Positions 50,363-58,466 of a stretch of 64,000 nucleotides of DNA are shown piece by piece. The notes below the pieces were generated by a model. The model ran no database searches. It worked only from the letters and a program-made list of their open reading frames with translations, and was not told where the DNA came from. Positions within the stretch are counted from its first letter, which is position 1. Every line of letters starts with the position of its first letter. Made by a program: the position numbers and the translations under genes. This stretch comes from JAHCIE01 sp034431435. GTDB lineage: Bacteria > Chloroflexota > Anaerolineae > Epilineales > JAHCIE01. The stretch lies in assembly GCA_034431435.1 (NCBI GenBank), contig DAOUDG010000065.1, forward strand, positions 19,246-83,245. Reading direction: 5' to 3'.

Positions 50363-51028
50363 TTACTCGACGGAGGCCAGACGGTTCAAGGCGTCGTTCT
50401 CGCCTAGAACCACCAGCCGGTCGCCAGGCTCGAGGTGGTAATCGGCGGGCGGCGCGATGACAGCGTCACCACCGTGGCCGACGGCCAGCACGATCACGCC
50501 ATAGTGGCGGCGAAGGTCCGCCTCGAGCAGAGTCTGACCGGCCATCGCGGCGGGGACCTCTATCTCGACGACGGTATGGTTAGCGCCGAAGGCCAGTGAG
50601 GCGAGCGATCCCGGAGTCGTCAGCTCGATAGCGAGGCGCTGCCCCGCTTCGATCTCAGGCAGTACCACGCGATCCGCGCCAATCTTGAGCAGTATCTGGC
50701 GCTGGCGCTCGGTTACCGCCTTGGCTATGACGTTTGCCACCCCCAGTTCCTTCAGAGAGGCTGTGATGAGGAGGGCGTCTTCAAAGTGCTCACCCATTGA
50801 CACCACGACCGTGTCGAACGAGCCGATATCGACGTCGCGCAGCGCATCCTCATTCGTCGCATCCAGCGCGACGACATGCGCCAACTCCTCCGACAGACGC
50901 TGGACAACGTCCATGCTCTCATCGATGCCCAGCACACTGTAGCCCCGGCGGGCCAGCGTCAAGGCCATACTGGAGCCAAAGCGGCCCAGCCCAATGACCG
51001 CATATTCGGGCCGACCTCGACGGGGCAT
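50363..51028 (-). CDS. ktrA: KtrA/TrkA-type potassium channel regulatory subunit
   Basis: 221 residues. RCK N-terminal Rossmann domain (YAVIGLGRFGSSMALTLARRG, then GIDES, ALDATNEDALR) and C-terminal RCK_C domain (NHTVVEIEVPAAMAGQTL, YHLEPGDRLVVLGEND). It gates KtrB by nucleotide binding. GGAG is 8 nt upstream of ATG 51028. First gene of a two-gene operon with ktrB. Confidence 0.95.
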   Translation of the reverse strand: MPRRGRPEYAVIGLGRFGSSMALTLARRGYSVLGIDESMDVVQRLSEELAHVVALDATNEDALRDVDIGSFDTVVVSMGEHFEDALLITASLKELGVANVIAKAVTERQRQILLKIGADRVVLPEIEAGQRLAIELTTPGSLASLAFGANHTVVEIEVPAAMAGQTLLEADLRRHYGVIVLAVGHGGDAVIAPPADYHLEPGDRLVVLGENDALNRLASVE

Positions 51029-51105
51029 GAGGGTATCTCCTACCGCGCGGACAGGAAATCGGGCTTGGCTGGCCTGGCGTCGGCCAGGGCCAGCCGCGCA
51101 TGAGC

Positions 51106-51114
51106 ATTATACCA
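51106..51114 (-). promoter_or_regulatory. Extended -10 promoter of ktrAB
   Basis: Minus strand TGGTATAAT (51106-51114). The leader of about 70 nt folds into a GGCTGGCC-type hairpin (51067-51095). No good -35 is visible. Confidence 0.5.
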
Positions 51115-51123
51115 TGACGCGCC

Positions 51124-51175
51124 CGATAGCGACACGCGCCCCGACCGTCGAGCGGCCACGGGGCGCGTGCTATCG
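51124..51175 (-). terminator. Bulged two-part hairpin after the PpiC-type gene
   Basis: Stacked stems: CGATAGC (51124-51130) with GCTATCG (51169-51175), and ACGCGCCCCG (51134-51143) with CGGGGCGCGT (51159-51168), three-base bulge GAC. It lies 47 nt after the PpiC-type stop and just upstream of the ktrAB promoter. Confidence 0.55.
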
Positions 51176-51222
51176 AATCCCTGGCGGACGTCGGCGCTCG
51201 TCAGGTAACACCGACGCCGACG

Positions 51223-52428
51223 CTAGCGAAGGGGCGTCGCGGTCACGAGTCGCCGCGCTGCGGCGGCCAGATTGGTCAGCTCAGCGGGAATGACCTCCTC
51301 GCGGAAATCGCGCTCGATGGTTGCCCTGGCCTGGAGGTCGCTGAGGTAACGGTCAACGGCGTCCTCCTCGCGCTGGGTGCGCTCCTCGGCGGTCATAGGC
51401 CGCAGTTGGGCCGCCTCGACCACCTGCACCAAAGCCCACTGGCCGCCGATCTGGAGCGGCTCGCTCACCGCGTTGGGCTGCAAGCTAAAGGCGGCCCGCT
51501 CCAGGATCGGGTCCTGAGCGCCCTGGCTGAACCAGCCCAGGTCGCCGCCCTGGTCCTTCGTCGCGGTATCGTTCGACAGTTCCTTCGCCAGCGTAGCGAA
51601 GTCTTCGCCCGCCTTGAGGCGTTGCGCGATCTGCTTGGCCTCATCCTCGGTAGCCACCCGAATCTGGCTCGCCCGGACCTGAAGGCTGGTGGGCGGGATA
51701 TTGGCATTGGCGACAGCCAGGGCGCGGAATCGCTCGTAGAGCAACTGGTCGCGCTTGTTGTCGCGGACGAAGCTGTCGCCCAGCCCGGTGGCCGCCTTCA
51801 ACCCGGCGAGGAACGTGTCATACTGCGACTTGTATTGCGCCTCAGTAATCACCACGGCTGTGCCGGTGGGTCCAACGGTGGGGACAGCCGTGCCAGCCCC
51901 GACCGTCACGGTGGGAGCCGGCGTCGAGGTTGGCGGCCCGGCGGTGGGTGTCGGCGTGCCATTCGGGAAGTAGCCGTAATCTGCCTGCACGGTGCGCGTA
52001 ATCTCGTCATCGCCAATGGTGATGCCCAGGCGTGTGGCTTCCTGGCGCAGCATCTCGTCGGTAATCATCGTCTCGAAGACGGTGTTGGGCAATTGATTGG
52101 CCAGGTATTGTTGGAGCTGATCAGCCAGGGCGCCCGACGCGGCCAGAGCGCCAAAACGCTGCTCGAGGCGGAACTTCTCGAACAGGACACGGTCGCGATA
52201 GGCGCTGGTGGTGATCGGCGCGCCGTTGACGACGGCGATGGGGGCGCGCGGCTTGAGCCAGTATTGCTGAATCACGCCGATCAGGATGACGGCGCCCACC
52301 ACGCCCAGGATGCTGCCAAAGATGATCCACAGGGTGCGCTGGCGCTCCCGTTCCCGACGTGTCAGATGCTCCTGCTTGCGGTTGGGCGCAGCCACCTGGG
52401 TAGCTTCTTTTCGACTCTTCTTCGACAT
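51223..52428 (-). CDS. Membrane-anchored PpiC/SurA-type peptidyl-prolyl isomerase
   Basis: 401 residues. A short basic N-terminus and one membrane segment (LWIIFGSILGVVGAVILIGVI) are followed by a SurA_N-like domain, a Thr/Pro-rich insert (TPTPTAGPPTSTPAPT) and a parvulin domain (VRASQIRVATEDEAKQIAQRL to QGGDLGWFSQG, then SEPLQIGGQWALVQV). It is a foldase for exported proteins. Start ATG 52428 has GGAG upstream. It follows rpsR with a palindromic heptamer array between. Confidence 0.9.
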   Translation of the reverse strand: MSKKSRKEATQVAAPNRKQEHLTRRERERQRTLWIIFGSILGVVGAVILIGVIQQYWLKPRAPIAVVNGAPITTSAYRDRVLFEKFRLEQRFGALAASGALADQLQQYLANQLPNTVFETMITDEMLRQEATRLGITIGDDEITRTVQADYGYFPNGTPTPTAGPPTSTPAPTVTVGAGTAVPTVGPTGTAVVITEAQYKSQYDTFLAGLKAATGLGDSFVRDNKRDQLLYERFRALAVANANIPPTSLQVRASQIRVATEDEAKQIAQRLKAGEDFATLAKELSNDTATKDQGGDLGWFSQGAQDPILERAAFSLQPNAVSEPLQIGGQWALVQVVEAAQLRPMTAEERTQREEDAVDRYLSDLQARATIERDFREEVIPAELTNLAAAARRLVTATPLR

Positions 52429-52463
52429 ACGACGTCTCCGCTTACGAAGGATTGGCGCTGAAA

Positions 52464-52561
52464 CGGCCGATGGCCGATGGTCTCTGGCCGCCGGGCGCCT
52501 GCTGGGGCGGTCCCCGTCCTCGGCCTTCGACTACCAGCCATCGACCATCAGCGATCTGTCA
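52464..52561 (-). repeat. Palindromic heptamer array after rpsR (array E)
   Basis: Left units CGGCCGA, TGGCCGA, TGGTCTC, TGGCCGC, CGGGCGC (52464-52498). Right units TCGGCCT, TCGACTA, CCAGCCA, TCGACCA, TCAGCGA, TCTGTCA (52520-52561), inverted relative to the left. It begins 6 nt after the rpsR stop. The unit (TGGCCGA/TCGGCCA) differs from that of arrays B, C and F. Confidence 0.8.
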
Positions 52562-52567
52562 GATTGT

Positions 52568-53023
52568 CTAGCGCGTCTGCGCCGCCGTGTAGGGCAGCAA
52601 CGCGAGATAGCGCGCGCGCTTGATGGCGCGGGTAAGGGTACGCTGCTGCTTGGCCGACGCGCCCGTCTTACGGCGGGGCTTGATCTGCGCCGACTCGTTC
52701 AAGAACCGCTGCAACAGGTCGATATTCTTGAAGTCGACCAGGGACAGGTCCTTCGGCAGTGGTTGGCGGCGGCCACGGCCGCGCCCACCCGGCCCGCCGG
52801 TCCGCCGGCCGTAGCCACCGCGGCTCTGGCCGCCGGGGCGGCGGTCGCTCTGATAGCCGCCCTGGCTCTCGGTGCGGGGGGCAGCCACGGGAGCCTCGGC
52901 AGCCTCGGCGGCGGGAGCGGCCACGGGGGCCTCGGCAGCCTCAACGACCGGCGCTTCCACCACGGGGGCCGGCGCCGCCTCAGCCTCGGCAACCTCCGGC
53001 GTCATTTCAGTCTCATTCTCCAT
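52568..53023 (-). CDS. rpsR: 30S ribosomal protein S18 with long N-terminal extension
   Basis: 151 residues, about twice the normal 75. The C-terminal half is S18 (VDFKNIDLLQRFLNESAQIKP, LTRAIKRARYLALLPY). The N-terminal half is an Ala/Glu/Pro-rich stretch followed by RG/GG repeats (GGYGRRTGGPGGRGRGRR). The RG-rich part could add rRNA contacts. GGAGG precedes ATG 53023 by 10 nt. Part of the rpsF-ssb-rpsR operon. Confidence 0.93.
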   Translation of the reverse strand: MENETEMTPEVAEAEAAPAPVVEAPVVEAAEAPVAAPAAEAAEAPVAAPRTESQGGYQSDRRPGGQSRGGYGRRTGGPGGRGRGRRQPLPKDLSLVDFKNIDLLQRFLNESAQIKPRRKTGASAKQQRTLTRAIKRARYLALLPYTAAQTR

Positions 53024-53113
53024 CGTTACGACTCCTCCACGGCCGGGAACGCCGTTGGATTAGGGGATTACGGGGGTCACAGCGGGCCGACGCTCCGCCG
53101 TCCGCTGTCACGG

Positions 53114-53512
53114 CTAGAAGGGATACTCGTCGCTCTCTTCGTCCTCGCCGTGGCTGGGCTGTTCGGAGTAGGCTTCGCGACGGCCGTCGAGGACAATCAT
53201 TTCATCGGCGACGACCTCGGTCCGGTAGTGCTTCTGGCCGTCGGGGCCTTCCCACGACCGAGTCTGAAGCCGCCCCTCGATATAGACCTTGGAACCCTTG
53301 GCGAGATACTGGTTACAAATCTCGGCCAGGTCGCGCCAGGCCACCACGTTGAACCACTCGGTCGCCTCGCGGCGGTCGCCGTCGGTCGTCGTCCAGGTGC
53401 GGCTGGTCGCCACACTGAAGGACGTGACAGGCTTACCGCTCGGCGTATAACGCATCTCTGGATCACGGCCCAGGTTACCGATAATCATCACCTTGTTCAG
53501 GCCACGGCTCAT
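53114..53512 (-). CDS. ssb: Single-stranded DNA-binding protein
   Basis: 132 residues. OB fold (LNKVMIIGNLGRDPEMRYTPSG, WFNVVAWRDLAEICNQYL, KVYIEGRLQTRSWEG) and an acidic tail ending DEYPF, the usual protein-interaction tip. Lies between rpsF and rpsR as in many bacteria. Confidence 0.97.
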   Translation of the reverse strand: MSRGLNKVMIIGNLGRDPEMRYTPSGKPVTSFSVATSRTWTTTDGDRREATEWFNVVAWRDLAEICNQYLAKGSKVYIEGRLQTRSWEGPDGQKHYRTEVVADEMIVLDGRREAYSEQPSHGEDEESDEYPF

Positions 53513-53546
53513 CGCTCATATCCTCACTTCTAGCACTTACCAGGGC

Positions 53547-53873
53547 TTACTCGTCGGTGCGAATGAACAAATAGCGTAACACGTTCTCATTCAGCTTCAA
53601 CTGGCGCTCGACTTCGGTCAGCATCGTTGCGGGCGCCTGCACACGGTACACGGCATAGTAGCCTTCGCGGTAGCGGTTGATGCTGTACGCCAGGCGGCGG
53701 CGGCGCCAGGTTTCGGCAGGCGCAATCTGACCGGTGTTGTCGGCCAACTGCCCAATCTCCGTTACCTGACCGCCCGCGCCCGTGAGCAGCGCACCGACCT
53801 GCTCGGCGACGGCCTTCATGCCATCGTTGTCCAGCCCAGGCTGGACGAGCACCGTCAGCTCGTATTCACGCAT
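53547..53873 (-). CDS. rpsF: 30S ribosomal protein S6
   Basis: 108 residues. MREYELTVLVQPGLDNDGM at the start, then RRRLAYSINRYREGYYAVYRV and LNENVLRYLFIR. I use ATG 53873, the family start, 10 nt after AAGGAG; a much longer open frame upstream is not credible. First gene of rpsF-ssb-rpsR. Confidence 0.96.
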   Translation of the reverse strand: MREYELTVLVQPGLDNDGMKAVAEQVGALLTGAGGQVTEIGQLADNTGQIAPAETWRRRRLAYSINRYREGYYAVYRVQAPATMLTEVERQLKLNENVLRYLFIRTDE

Positions 53874-53962
53874 CGGGGGTGGTCTCCTTCCTATGGGATA
53901 TGCCCCGCTCGCGGCGGGACAGAAAGGTCGTGGATGGGAACACTCACCATCCAAACAGGATA

Positions 53963-53991
53963 AGTATATGCAGGCTGACAGAGAGCCGCAA
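53963..53991 (-). promoter_or_regulatory. Predicted promoter of the rpsF-ssb-rpsR operon
   Basis: Minus strand: -35 TTGCGG (53986-53991), a 17-nt spacer and -10 TATACT (53963-53968). The leader of about 80 nt has a small hairpin (CCCGC-CGCGA-GCGGG, 53904-53918). Confidence 0.5.
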
Positions 53992-54111
53992 ATTTCCGGG
54001 GCGCAGCCCCGATTCGGCGGTCGCCCGGCTTGCGCAGGAATGGCCGGTCTCGTAGAATATCCGTCATTGGGTCGTGCACGCCTCGCTCGTCCTGCGAGAA
54101 AGGATACCCTC

Positions 54112-54906
54112 ATGGCCACTGACGCCCGGAAGAAGTCGGATGTGAGTCGCAGTGACGCCCTGCTCGATACGGGGGCGGACAAGCTGGCCGAGTCAGGCGA
54201 ACTGAGCGGCTTGAGCCGCGATGTCGCCATCGAGGGCGCGATTGGCATGGCGTCGGGCTACAGTACCCTCGACACGGCCGATGACATGGCCGCCCTCAGC
54301 GAGATCGCCGAGGCGAAGGGCGTGCGCGATTTGGCGCAGGGAACCGATATGCTGGCCGCCGCCGAGGACATTGCCGCCCTGAGCCAGGCCGTGCGCGCCA
54401 TCAGCGACGAGGACCTGGGGCGCGGCATGGAACTGGCCGCCATGGCCGGTCAGATGGCGGCCGTCTCCGACATCGTGCTGGCGGGCGGACAGCGCGCCGT
54501 CGCCTCCTTCCTCAGCCACATGAGCGAGCGCATGCGCGCCATCGCCATCGAGGACATCCTGCGCTCGCGTCACACCCACGCCCTGGCGCTGGACATGGCG
54601 CAGGCCGGCCAACAGGTCGCGGGCCTGGGCCTGGGCGAGTTGACCGACGGCACAGAGGAACTGGACACGGCCGAGACGCTGCGCTCGGCGAGCTTCGAGG
54701 CCGCCGACCTGGGGGCGCAGCAGCTAGCCGAAGGGCTGGCCGCCATCGCCGCCGCCGAGGGGCTGAGCGAGGCCAGCGAGGCGCTGGCCCTCGAAGCCGT
54801 CGGCGACATCACCGAGGGCGCAGGGCAGGCGGGCCTGGAAATGGCCGACGATAGCTTCGACGCGGCGGGGCCGCCCGGCAACGGCTCAAACGCCGAGTGG
54901 AATTGA
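54112..54906 (+). CDS. Acidic, Ala-rich helical protein of unknown function
   Basis: 264 residues. It has no signal peptide, membrane segment or cysteine. It is made of amphipathic helices with degenerate repeats of about 35-40 residues (DMAALSEIAEAKGVRDLAQG, DIAALSQAVRAISDEDLGRG, LELD-type variants later) and ends in a Gly/Pro-rich tail (GPPGNGSNAEW). It looks like a repeat-helix or apolipoprotein-like protein. I chose ATG 54112 with AAAGGA 6-7 nt upstream. It is divergent from rpsF and convergent with the SpoIID-domain gene, so probably monocistronic. Confidence 0.7.
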   Translation: MATDARKKSDVSRSDALLDTGADKLAESGELSGLSRDVAIEGAIGMASGYSTLDTADDMAALSEIAEAKGVRDLAQGTDMLAAAEDIAALSQAVRAISDEDLGRGMELAAMAGQMAAVSDIVLAGGQRAVASFLSHMSERMRAIAIEDILRSRHTHALALDMAQAGQQVAGLGLGELTDGTEELDTAETLRSASFEAADLGAQQLAEGLAAIAAAEGLSEASEALALEAVGDITEGAGQAGLEMADDSFDAAGPPGNGSNAEWN

Positions 54907-54960
54907 GGGCGCTCAACGGCGGCGACTCTGGTTCGTGACACCCCTGCCGCCCCACGCGGA

Positions 54961-54984
54961 GCGCGGGATGTGACCATCCCGCGC
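54961..54984. repeat. GCGCGGGATG-type stem-loop, copy 3, between convergent genes
   Basis: Arms 54961-54970 (GCGCGGGATG) and 54975-54984 pair perfectly, loop TGAC. It lies 35 nt after the SpoIID-domain gene stop and 54 nt after the plus-strand gene, so it could end both transcripts. Same arms as 18083-18106 and 31012-31034. Confidence 0.6.
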
Positions 54985-55019
54985 CCGCAGTACCGCCAGG
55001 GCAGCGTGCGCCGCGCGCA

Positions 55020-58000
55020 TCACTCCCCCCCACCGGACCAGATGCCCGGTAAGTACATCCGCCACGGGCCGCCGAGGCCGCGCCCGCACAGCTCCAACGA
55101 TACGTCGTCGATGAGAATCTCGGCGTTCGCGCCACCCTGGTCCAGCAGAGCGAAGTAGACCTGCGCCGCGTGAGCCACCGGCCGGGTGGTCACGGGAATC
55201 GCGGCCGTCTGCCAGCCCGTATCCTGCGCCCCGTCCAGCGTCCACAGCGTCGCCCGCTCGCCCGTCGTCACGTCGCGCACCTCCACCACGCGGCGGTCGC
55301 CACTGTCGCCACCCTGCGCCTTATAGGCGAAGCGCAGCGTCGCCGCCGTCACGCCGCTGGGCCAGGTGAAGCCCTGCCACGCGGCGGCGAAGCCCATGCT
55401 CGCGCCGGGCGCGGTCCGCCCCAGGCGCAGCGAGCGCGCGCCGCCGGGCGTACTGTTCTCGGCCGCCACGCCGCCGTCGACGCCGCCGTCCTGCAGCGTC
55501 CAGCTCAACGGAATCGGGTCGCCCACCTCGAAGCCGCCGTTGCGCGTCCAGTCGGTGCAGGCGACGGGCAACGGCGTGGCCGTCGGGCGCGGCGTGCGGG
55601 TCGGGGTGGCGGTGGGCGTGCGGCTGGGCGTAGGCGTCGCGCCGCCGCACACCTCCAGGACCACATCGTCGACGCGCAGGTAGGTCTTGAGGCCGTTGCC
55701 ATCGTTGTAGACGCTAAAGACGAGGCTCACGCTGCCATCGACGGTGCGCAGAGCGTCCGTCACATCCGCCTGGAACAGGGTCCAGCCGCGCGTATTCTGC
55801 GGTGGCTGCTGGTTCATGAGCCACCCGCCCGCTAACGTGTTGCCTGCCGCGTCCTGCAACTCGACGCGGTGGATGTCGCCGTCGGCCCCGTCGGCGAAAG
55901 GGGCGTACCAGAAGGACAGCCGCGCGCGCGCGACGGGGCGCGGCACGCTGATGCCGCGCTGGGCGGCCATCGCCCAGCCTGGGCTGTCGGCCTGGGCCTG
56001 GGTACGGCCGAGGAACAGGCTGCGCGGCCCACTCACGTAGTCGAATGTAGTGGTAACGGCTCCATTACCCGCCAGTTCCCATTGGTCGTACAGGCTGAAG
56101 TCGCCCTGGCGCATCACGTCGCGGCAGCCTGCGCCGAGGGTCGGCGTCGGTCCCGGCGGCGCGGGCGTCGGGTCGCGAGGGCGCGGCGTGGCTGTGGCGG
56201 GCGCGGGCACGGTGGGCGTGGCGGTGGGCGATGGCTCGCTGTCGAGCAGCGCCTCCACGCGGTCGCGCAATTCGGGCAGGCGGTCGTACAGGTCCTGGCC
56301 CGGACACACGGTCCCGCCGAAATCGCGGTGGCCCGCCAGGCCGTACACCGTGATGTCCTTGACCTGGCGCGAGTCCCACGGCCGCCAGCCGTAGCCGTCC
56401 ATGAGCCAGGCCAGAACCTTGCTCAGCCCTTGAAGCGTCTGGTCGGTGAGGGGTGTCAAGGGTACGTCGATGCCCGGCTGATAGTTCCCCAAGGCCACCA
56501 CACCGCCGGAGGAGCAGTTGTAGCCGTAGACATGCCCGCCCTCGACCAGGTAGGGCGCTGTCGCCGTGCCCGGCGTGCGACCCTGGTAGATGATGCCGTC
56601 GCGGTCGACCATGTAGTGGTAGCCCGTGTCGCCCCAACCCTTCGTATAGGTGTGGTAGTACCACACCGTGTAGGCCCACTCAGGGCCGGTCAGGTTCACG
56701 CTGTTGTCGGCGGTATGGTGGACAGCGAAGGCTTGCGGCTTCATGTAGCCCTGGCGGTCACTCGACCCCGCGCGCGAGCAGTCGTCCCACTCCACATAGG
56801 TCTCCGGCGCGCCATAAGCAGCGCGCGGCACGATGGCGGGCTTGAGGGCGTCGCCGCTCGCCGCCTTCGCTGCGTTGGCCGCCGCGAGCGCCTCGGCCGG
56901 CGTGGGCAGGTTCTCGGGCCGCAGGAAGTGGGCGGTTAGCTCCGTCAGGCTCGGCGGCGTGCGCGCCAGTCCCTGGTCCAGGGTTACGCGCACCTGGGCC
57001 ACGCGGCCCTGCTCCAGGATCAGGTCCGTGCCGCTCGGCGGCGCGCTGTCCCGTGCGGCGTCGGCGGCGGGGGCCGCGCGCCACGGCTGCCACGTCACGC
57101 CGTCGTCGCTGACTCGCACCTGGACGGCGATGGTCGCGCCCTGGGGCAGCGCGGGCGCCCAGGTCACCGCCAGGGCCTTGAACTCGAACCCCGCCGCCAG
57201 CGGCGCGCTGGTATACGTCACAGGAACACTGGCGGTCGTTTCTAGCTTGTCGGCCGGGGGCGGCCCGCTGCTCGTGCCCTTCGCCCACTCATCGCCCGCG
57301 ATCGTCACGTCTTTGCGCTGCATGGTAGGCGCCGGGGTTGCGGTCGCAGTGGCCGCGCCGGTGGAAGGTCGCGCCGCCAGTGGCGGCGCCGCCTCCACGG
57401 CGAGGCCAGTGTAGTAGTGGCGCAGGATGTCAGCGTAGCCCGCGCCCCACGACGCCAGTACCATCGCCCCCACCTGGCTCATGCCCACGCCGTGGCCGTA
57501 GCGCTGATCGAAAGGGTCGGGTGAGGCAACCGAGCGCAGATAGCTATAAGGCACACTGTTGAAGACATCCTCATTGTTGCGCGTCGCGAGGGTGGTATGC
57601 GCGAAGTACAGCGTCGCGGTCGCCAGGCGGCCGCTCTGGCGCAGCACGACGTTACTCGTGGCATCGACGGCCTGGTTGGATGAGTCGTAGCGGGGGCTGG
57701 CGCGCCATACCTGGGTGCGCGTCGTCGTGTCCACGTTGGCGTCGATGTCCGGCTCGCATCTAGCGGGGTCGCCCGCCGACGCGGGCAGGCAATGGGTCGC
57801 CGCGTAGGTGCGGGCGGCGACGGCCTGGGCCTTCTGCGCCTCGGCCGGTGAGCCAGGCCCGATCTCGAAAGGCACCACGCCCTTGAGGTAGTCATCCGTC
57901 GCCAGGGCCACAATGTTGCCGTCGGGCATCAGGACGCGGATAATGGCGGGCGCGGTGGTCACGTCGGCGACGGCCGCCGCATCCACGGCGTCGCGTTTGG

Positions 58001-58466
58001 CCGTCGCATCGTCCACGCCGGCCTCGGCGCGCAGCCGCTCGCGGACCTGGGCCTGCTCGGCAGAGGACAGTCCCACGCGCACCATCGCCACGTCGCGGGC
58101 CAGCCCGGTGTCGATGACCGTCTCGGCCGGCAGCGTCATGCCCACGTAGCCCGGCGCTTCTACGCGCACGTCGTAGCGGCCGGGCGGCAGGGCCAGGTTG
58201 TAGGCCCCGTCGGTCGCCGCACGCGCTTCGACCCCATCCCCACGCACGACGGCATCGGCGGCGGGCGCGCCTGTCAGCAGGTCCGTTACGTGGCCGGACA
58301 GGCCCCCTGGTCCCTTCTCCCTCGGGGCGAGGGGCAGGGCGGGGGCCTTGGGACCTTCAAGAGGGGAGGCAGTCGCGCCCTCGGCGCTAGACGCACGCAG
58401 CAGGATGAACGCCACGGCAAGGCTGCCAAGCACAATGATGCATCGAGTGAGAACCGTACGACTCAC
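55020..58466 (-). CDS. Large exported SpoIID/LytB plus amidase (PGRP-like) cell-wall protein
   Basis: 1148 residues. Signal peptide or anchor at the N-terminus (IIVLGSLAVAFILLRASSAEG); a carboxypeptidase-regulatory-like beta domain (about 53-125, GHVTDLLTGAPAADAVV); a SpoIID/LytB domain (about 180-370: DDYLKGVVPFEIGPGSPAEA, QAVAARTYA, GHGVGMSQVGA); an N-acetylmuramoyl-alanine amidase/PGRP domain (about 560-735: FAVHHTADNS, YHYMVDRDGIIYQGR, GHRDFGGTVCPGQ); and two C-terminal jelly-roll domains joined by Thr/Pro linkers. The end is WRMYLPGIWSGGGE. Starts at GTG 58466 with AAGGA upstream. It likely trims and cuts peptidoglycan. Confidence 0.88.
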   Translation of the reverse strand: MSRTVLTRCIIVLGSLAVAFILLRASSAEGATASPLEGPKAPALPLAPREKGPGGLSGHVTDLLTGAPAADAVVRGDGVEARAATDGAYNLALPPGRYDVRVEAPGYVGMTLPAETVIDTGLARDVAMVRVGLSSAEQAQVRERLRAEAGVDDATAKRDAVDAAAVADVTTAPAIIRVLMPDGNIVALATDDYLKGVVPFEIGPGSPAEAQKAQAVAARTYAATHCLPASAGDPARCEPDIDANVDTTTRTQVWRASPRYDSSNQAVDATSNVVLRQSGRLATATLYFAHTTLATRNNEDVFNSVPYSYLRSVASPDPFDQRYGHGVGMSQVGAMVLASWGAGYADILRHYYTGLAVEAAPPLAARPSTGAATATATPAPTMQRKDVTIAGDEWAKGTSSGPPPADKLETTASVPVTYTSAPLAAGFEFKALAVTWAPALPQGATIAVQVRVSDDGVTWQPWRAAPAADAARDSAPPSGTDLILEQGRVAQVRVTLDQGLARTPPSLTELTAHFLRPENLPTPAEALAAANAAKAASGDALKPAIVPRAAYGAPETYVEWDDCSRAGSSDRQGYMKPQAFAVHHTADNSVNLTGPEWAYTVWYYHTYTKGWGDTGYHYMVDRDGIIYQGRTPGTATAPYLVEGGHVYGYNCSSGGVVALGNYQPGIDVPLTPLTDQTLQGLSKVLAWLMDGYGWRPWDSRQVKDITVYGLAGHRDFGGTVCPGQDLYDRLPELRDRVEALLDSEPSPTATPTVPAPATATPRPRDPTPAPPGPTPTLGAGCRDVMRQGDFSLYDQWELAGNGAVTTTFDYVSGPRSLFLGRTQAQADSPGWAMAAQRGISVPRPVARARLSFWYAPFADGADGDIHRVELQDAAGNTLAGGWLMNQQPPQNTRGWTLFQADVTDALRTVDGSVSLVFSVYNDGNGLKTYLRVDDVVLEVCGGATPTPSRTPTATPTRTPRPTATPLPVACTDWTRNGGFEVGDPIPLSWTLQDGGVDGGVAAENSTPGGARSLRLGRTAPGASMGFAAAWQGFTWPSGVTAATLRFAYKAQGGDSGDRRVVEVRDVTTGERATLWTLDGAQDTGWQTAAIPVTTRPVAHAAQVYFALLDQGGANAEILIDDVSLELCGRGLGGPWRMYLPGIWSGGGE

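Noticed and set aside
51029..51105. c-di-AMP riboswitch ahead of ktrA
   Set aside because: The leader is only about 70 nt and holds one simple hairpin, which is too short for the known ydaO/yuaA aptamer.
53874..53956. S6:S18-binding leader upstream of rpsF
   Set aside because: A small GC hairpin is present, but the diagnostic CCG bulge and flanking stem could not be recognised with confidence.
55020..58466. Evidence of endospore formation from the SpoIID domain
   Set aside because: SpoIID/LytB domains occur widely in non-sporulating bacteria; no other sporulation gene is present.
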